Shown here in pieces: positions 6,692 through 9,328 of a stretch of DNA of 9,328 bases. Origin of the DNA: CAUPWF01 sp964369775 (GTDB lineage: Bacteria; Bacillota; Clostridia; Lachnospirales; Lachnospiraceae); the NCBI GenBank assembly GCA_964369775.1, contig CAYJHQ010000057.1, positions 1 to 9,328 on the forward strand. Reading direction: 5' to 3'. Each line of letters starts with the position of its first letter. Within the stretch, counting starts at the first letter, position 1. A model generated the notes under the pieces. The model made no database searches and was not told the DNA's origin. It saw only the letters and a program-made list of their open reading frames with translations. A program made the position numbers and the translations under genes.

Positions 6692-8611
6692 ATGAACAAG
6701 ATTCTATGCTTAGACCGTTTATACTTGCTTTTAGATGGCATTTGTTTTACTGTAATATCTGCCTTGCTTTCCTTTGTCATTCTTTACGGGTTTATTCAAC
6801 TTGACTATATTCATCTTTCTACTTTTTTCTTATGGAATTTTATTATTTGGGGTGGTTTTTCTATCATTAGGCTTCACAAAACTCTTTTTCGTATTGCTAT
6901 TGGTCTCCTTACGCTTGCTCTCATTGTAATTGGTCTTCACTTTTATGCAATGACACCTACCTCCAATTCAATCCGTGATTATTTTGCAGCCTTTTCACGT
7001 TGGCTCTACCTAAGTGCTCCATCGCCTAGCCTTTTAGATGATTCTACTTGGGGCCTTACTTTCATCATACTAATTTGTTCAGCTTCTTTTCTAGCGCTAG
7101 TCTTTTTTTACTTTTTACGAAACAGAAAAATTGCTTTGCTATTTCTTTCTACTATACTTTTTGGGGTTTACTTTTTATTGAGCCTTTTGTATCCACTACA
7201 AAATTTCCTCCTCCTTTTCTTTGCAAATACACTGCCCCTCTTTTATTTATTTACGAAGAAAACGAACCCAAAGAGCAGATTACTCCTTTATGGATCTCCA
7301 CTTTTGCTAGCTGCTATAATGGTACTTCTTTTGCCAATTGATTATCAGCACCCTACTTTAGTGTCTAAAGGAAATGAACACTTTACTACAATTGTCAATC
7401 GTTCTGAATTTTTACAGCGATTTTCTTCCCGTATCACTAGTAATGATTCTCTTAATATCACATTAGGTGGTGAATTGATTCAGACTGGAGAAACTCATTT
7501 TTTTCTGTCTGGATCGCCTGGTCTTCTGCGCACNNNNNNNNNNNNNNNNNNNNNNNNNNNNNNNNNNNNNNNNNNNNNNNNNNNNNNNNNNNNNNNNNNN
7601 NNNNNNNNNNNNNNNNNNNNNNNNNNNNNNNNNGATATAATTACACCTGAAGAATTAGATGTACTACACTCTTACGCTATCCTTTTAAAATTTCTTGACT
7701 TTTTAGAAGCAAACTATCCTTATACCAAAACACCTCCTCGGATGGTTACCGATGATTTTGTTGATAATTTTCTCTTTGAGTCTAAGGAAGGATATTGTAC
7801 TTCATTTGCCGCATCTATGGTTGTTATGCTTAGAATTGTAGATATTCCTTGCCGCTACGTGGTCGGATATAATACGCAGCTTTCATTTTCTCCCTCTAAT
7901 GAACCTATTGCTGTTACCGATTACGATAAGCATGCATGGGTAGAAATTGCCTCGGCTGAATTTGGTTTTTTACCTATAGATCCTACGCCACTTTCGTATT
8001 CAGATGAGGGTTCTGTTTCAACTGAACCGGATTCGATTTTAGATGAAATTATTGAGGAAGAAGGGACAAATGCAGATTTTCAGATTGAAGAGAATTCTGA
8101 ACTGATTGAAGAAACTCCACTTCCTGATAACAACTCACAAGAGTCTGCTGCTGAAGATGCACACGAAACCGACTCTCGCTTCAATCTATCTGCATTCTGG
8201 AAACGTTATGAAACATACTTTTATTCATTCGGCTCTATGTTATTGCTTCTATCTTCTATAACATTGTTCATTCACTACCGAAGAAAACGAATATTAAATA
8301 CGCTTTCCTCATCTGATCCATTAAGGCTATATAACCTATTATTGAAACTATTGAAACGTTTTCGTGTCTATAAGAGCGATAGTGAAACAGTACGTGAGTT
8401 TTTTACACGACTGCAAACCCAAGATAATCTCTCCCCTCTTCTGCAATCTGTGGAAGTAGACAAATTTGTCAAACCTATTGAAGAACGATTATACAGTAAA
8501 AATTCATTAAATGAGTGTTCTTCAGATTGCACTGCCTTGACCGATTTGACACGAGATATTTATCAGAAAATTCGTTCCAGAAAATTGTTATTCAAAGGAG
8601 GTTCCTCATGA
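6692..8611 (+). CDS. Membrane-anchored transglutaminase-like protein with DUF4129-like tail (contains an assembly gap)
   Basis: A TgpA/YebA-like protein, 639 residues counting the 100 N. About six or seven hydrophobic segments fill residues 10-215, followed by an extracytoplasmic part interrupted by the gap. The transglutaminase core comes next: GYC with Cys369, KHAWVEI with His414, and DPTP with Asp430, a complete Cys-His-Asp triad. An acidic, low-complexity linker (about 438-495), a transmembrane helix (about 509-529) with a basic RRKR stop-transfer, and a cytoplasmic DUF4129-like helical domain (about 535-625) complete it. The catalytic domain should face outside. Relatives are thought to act as proteases or cross-linking enzymes; which applies here is unknown. 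The length is short for the family (usually about 700 or more), and the gap lies where about 100 or more residues would be expected. RBS AAAGGAG at 6677-6683; 23 bp after the DUF58 gene. Confidence 0.9.
   Translation: MNKILCLDRLYLLLDGICFTVISALLSFVILYGFIQLDYIHLSTFFLWNFIIWGGFSIIRLHKTLFRIAIGLLTLALIVIGLHFYAMTPTSNSIRDYFAAFSRWLYLSAPSPSLLDDSTWGLTFIILICSASFLALVFFYFLRNRKIALLFLSTILFGVYFLLSLLYPLQNFLLLFFANTLPLFYLFTKKTNPKSRLLLYGSPLLLAAIMVLLLPIDYQHPTLVSKGNEHFTTIVNRSEFLQRFSSRITSNDSLNITLGGELIQTGETHFFLSGSPGLLRXXXXXXXXXXXXXXXXXXXXXXXXXXXXXXXXXXDIITPEELDVLHSYAILLKFLDFLEANYPYTKTPPRMVTDDFVDNFLFESKEGYCTSFAASMVVMLRIVDIPCRYVVGYNTQLSFSPSNEPIAVTDYDKHAWVEIASAEFGFLPIDPTPLSYSDEGSVSTEPDSILDEIIEEEGTNADFQIEENSELIEETPLPDNNSQESAAEDAHETDSRFNLSAFWKRYETYFYSFGSMLLLLSSITLFIHYRRKRILNTLSSSDPLRLYNLLLKLLKRFRVYKSDSETVREFFTRLQTQDNLSPLLQSVEVDKFVKPIEERLYSKNSLNECSSDCTALTDLTRDIYQKIRSRKLLFKGGSS
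7534..7633. other. Assembly gap (100 N) inside the transglutaminase gene
   Basis: Exactly 100 N. The frame happens to agree on both sides, but the flanks correspond to the end of the membrane region (GSPGLLR) and the helix just before the transglutaminase core. In relatives these are separated by far more than the 33-34 residues allowed here. The run is therefore probably a placeholder hiding several hundred bases. Confidence 0.9.
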
Positions 8612-9096
8612 GATTTACTAACAAGTTCTTTATACATTTGCTTATTCAATCACTTGTTTGCTCCATCTTATTTTGCGTTTTATTAGAACAGATTCATTTG
8701 TTCGGATTTATATACGGCACCGCCTCTGGTCTAATGTTTTCATTTTTGGTTTCTCATATCCAAGGAAGCCCCTCTTCGTCTCTAAGAGGCGCCATGTATA
8801 TACAGTACTATCCCCTCTTACTAGGTGATATGGCAAAATCTACAGCGTGCATTGTCCGTTCCATTTTTTCTAAAACCCCACCGCCGCTATCCATATTGCA
8901 TGAACCCTCAAACAAGTGCGAATTCGAAAAAGTTCTCGTCTCAAACAGTATTACATTAACTCCCGGAACGATTACACTTGAAGAAGATGATTCTGGCTAT
9001 ACTATCTTGCAGCTAAGTTCTCCCAACGCCGATACTATCGTCTCATCTGTCTTTGAAAATCGACTTCCAGAAAGGACTATTGCTTATGATGATTAA
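8608..9096 (+). CDS. mnhE: Na+/H+ antiporter subunit E (MnhE/MrpE family)
   Basis: A 162-residue protein starting at 8608 with AAGGAGG at 8595-8601. A longer in-frame reading from 8515 would sit inside the transglutaminase gene and is rejected. Two hydrophobic helices (about 8-48) are followed by a cytoplasmic domain with the family hallmark VLVSNSITLTPGT and a following acidic/GYTI beta strand (about 110-135). MnhE is a small accessory subunit of the multisubunit Mrp/Mnh cation-proton antiporter and of related modules in membrane hydrogenases. Its start overlaps the transglutaminase stop in an ATGA (8608-8611), so the antiporter genes belong to the MoxR operon. It overlaps the next gene by about 8-11 bp. 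Length fits the family (about 158-170). Confidence 0.9.
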   Translation: MRFTNKFFIHLLIQSLVCSILFCVLLEQIHLFGFIYGTASGLMFSFLVSHIQGSPSSSLRGAMYIQYYPLLLGDMAKSTACIVRSIFSKTPPPLSILHEPSNKCEFEKVLVSNSITLTPGTITLEEDDSGYTILQLSSPNADTIVSSVFENRLPERTIAYDD

Positions 9097-9328
9097 AATT
9101 GCGCTTTACTTTCTTATCCTTTTTATCATTCTTAGTTTTATTATGCTTACTCGTAGCAAAGGCCCTTTTTCAAGAATTTTATTTCTAGGTCTACTCTCTA
9201 CATTTATAGTCTGTGCTGTAGTTTTATTTGCAATCGACAGTGGAAAAACCATGTATTTAGACGTAGCGCTCACACTTGCTCTATTAAGTTTTATGGACAT
9301 CCAATTTTACGCTGTCTATTTGCGGCGA
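9086..9328 (+). CDS. mnhF: Na+/H+ antiporter subunit F (MnhF/MrpF family), partial at window edge
   Basis: An open frame without stop to the window end (80-81 codons), starting at 9086 or the adjacent ATG at 9089, inside the end of mnhE. It predicts three hydrophobic segments with the MnhF landmarks: an N-terminal helix, RSKGPFSRILFLG (the 'R.GP...R.l..d' region), then YLDVALTLALLSF with the conserved Asp, ending in a basic YLRR. Family members are about 85-95 residues, so only a few residues are probably missing. It follows E exactly as in mrp/mnh operons; G and the large subunits would be expected next, outside the window. Confidence 0.85.
   Translation, partial: MMIKIALYFLILFIILSFIMLTRSKGPFSRILFLGLLSTFIVCAVVLFAIDSGKTMYLDVALTLALLSFMDIQFYAVYLRR

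Noticed and set aside
8515..8607. Extended N-terminus for MnhE starting at 8515
   Set aside because: The extra 31 residues lie wholly within the transglutaminase coding sequence. The ATG at 8608 has AAGGAGG and gives the normal family length and N-terminal helix.
9106..9300. Minus-strand open frame of 64 codons
   Set aside because: It is antisense to the MnhF coding sequence, which has a clear family pattern; no ribosome binding site is seen.

Overview
The window is AT-rich DNA with strong AGGAGG-type ribosome binding sites, tight ATGA gene overlaps, a YtrA-type GntR/ABC cassette and a Gram-positive style secreted surface protein. This points to a low-GC Firmicute, most likely a clostridial (Lachnospiraceae-like) anaerobe. 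The genus cannot be named from the sequence alone. Two runs of exactly 100 N (2173-2272 and 7534-7633) are assembly gaps whose length looks like a placeholder, so both genes that contain them are incompletely known.

Layout. (1) 1-2469, minus strand: a large secreted, repeat-rich surface protein. It starts at 2469 and runs off the left edge while still open. It has a signal peptide, a hexapeptide repeat interrupted by the first gap, a GG-rich beta-helix-like region, a Listeria-Bacteroides type repeat flanked by two copies of a 'VNGTW/GSW' module, and a Pro-Thr linker at the edge. (2) 2600-4419, minus strand: a three-gene operon of GntR/YtrA-type repressor, ABC ATPase and ABC-2 permease. Its promoter overlaps an inverted repeat that is the obvious operator candidate. 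(3) 4627-9328, plus strand, divergent from (2): a tightly packed operon of MoxR-type AAA+ ATPase, DUF58 protein, membrane-anchored transglutaminase-like protein with DUF4129-like tail, MnhE/MrpE and MnhF/MrpF. The last gene is cut by the window edge.

How the genes work together. MoxR + DUF58 + transglutaminase is a recognised triad. The AAA+ ATPase is thought to act as a chaperone on the DUF58 partner, and the transglutaminase core sits outside the membrane with its Cys-His-Asp triad intact. What stands out is that this triad runs straight, through a 4-bp ATGA overlap, into the E and F subunits of a multisubunit Na+/H+ antiporter. This suggests co-expression and possibly a shared job, such as assembly or envelope coupling of the ion-pumping complex. 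That link is inference from gene order.
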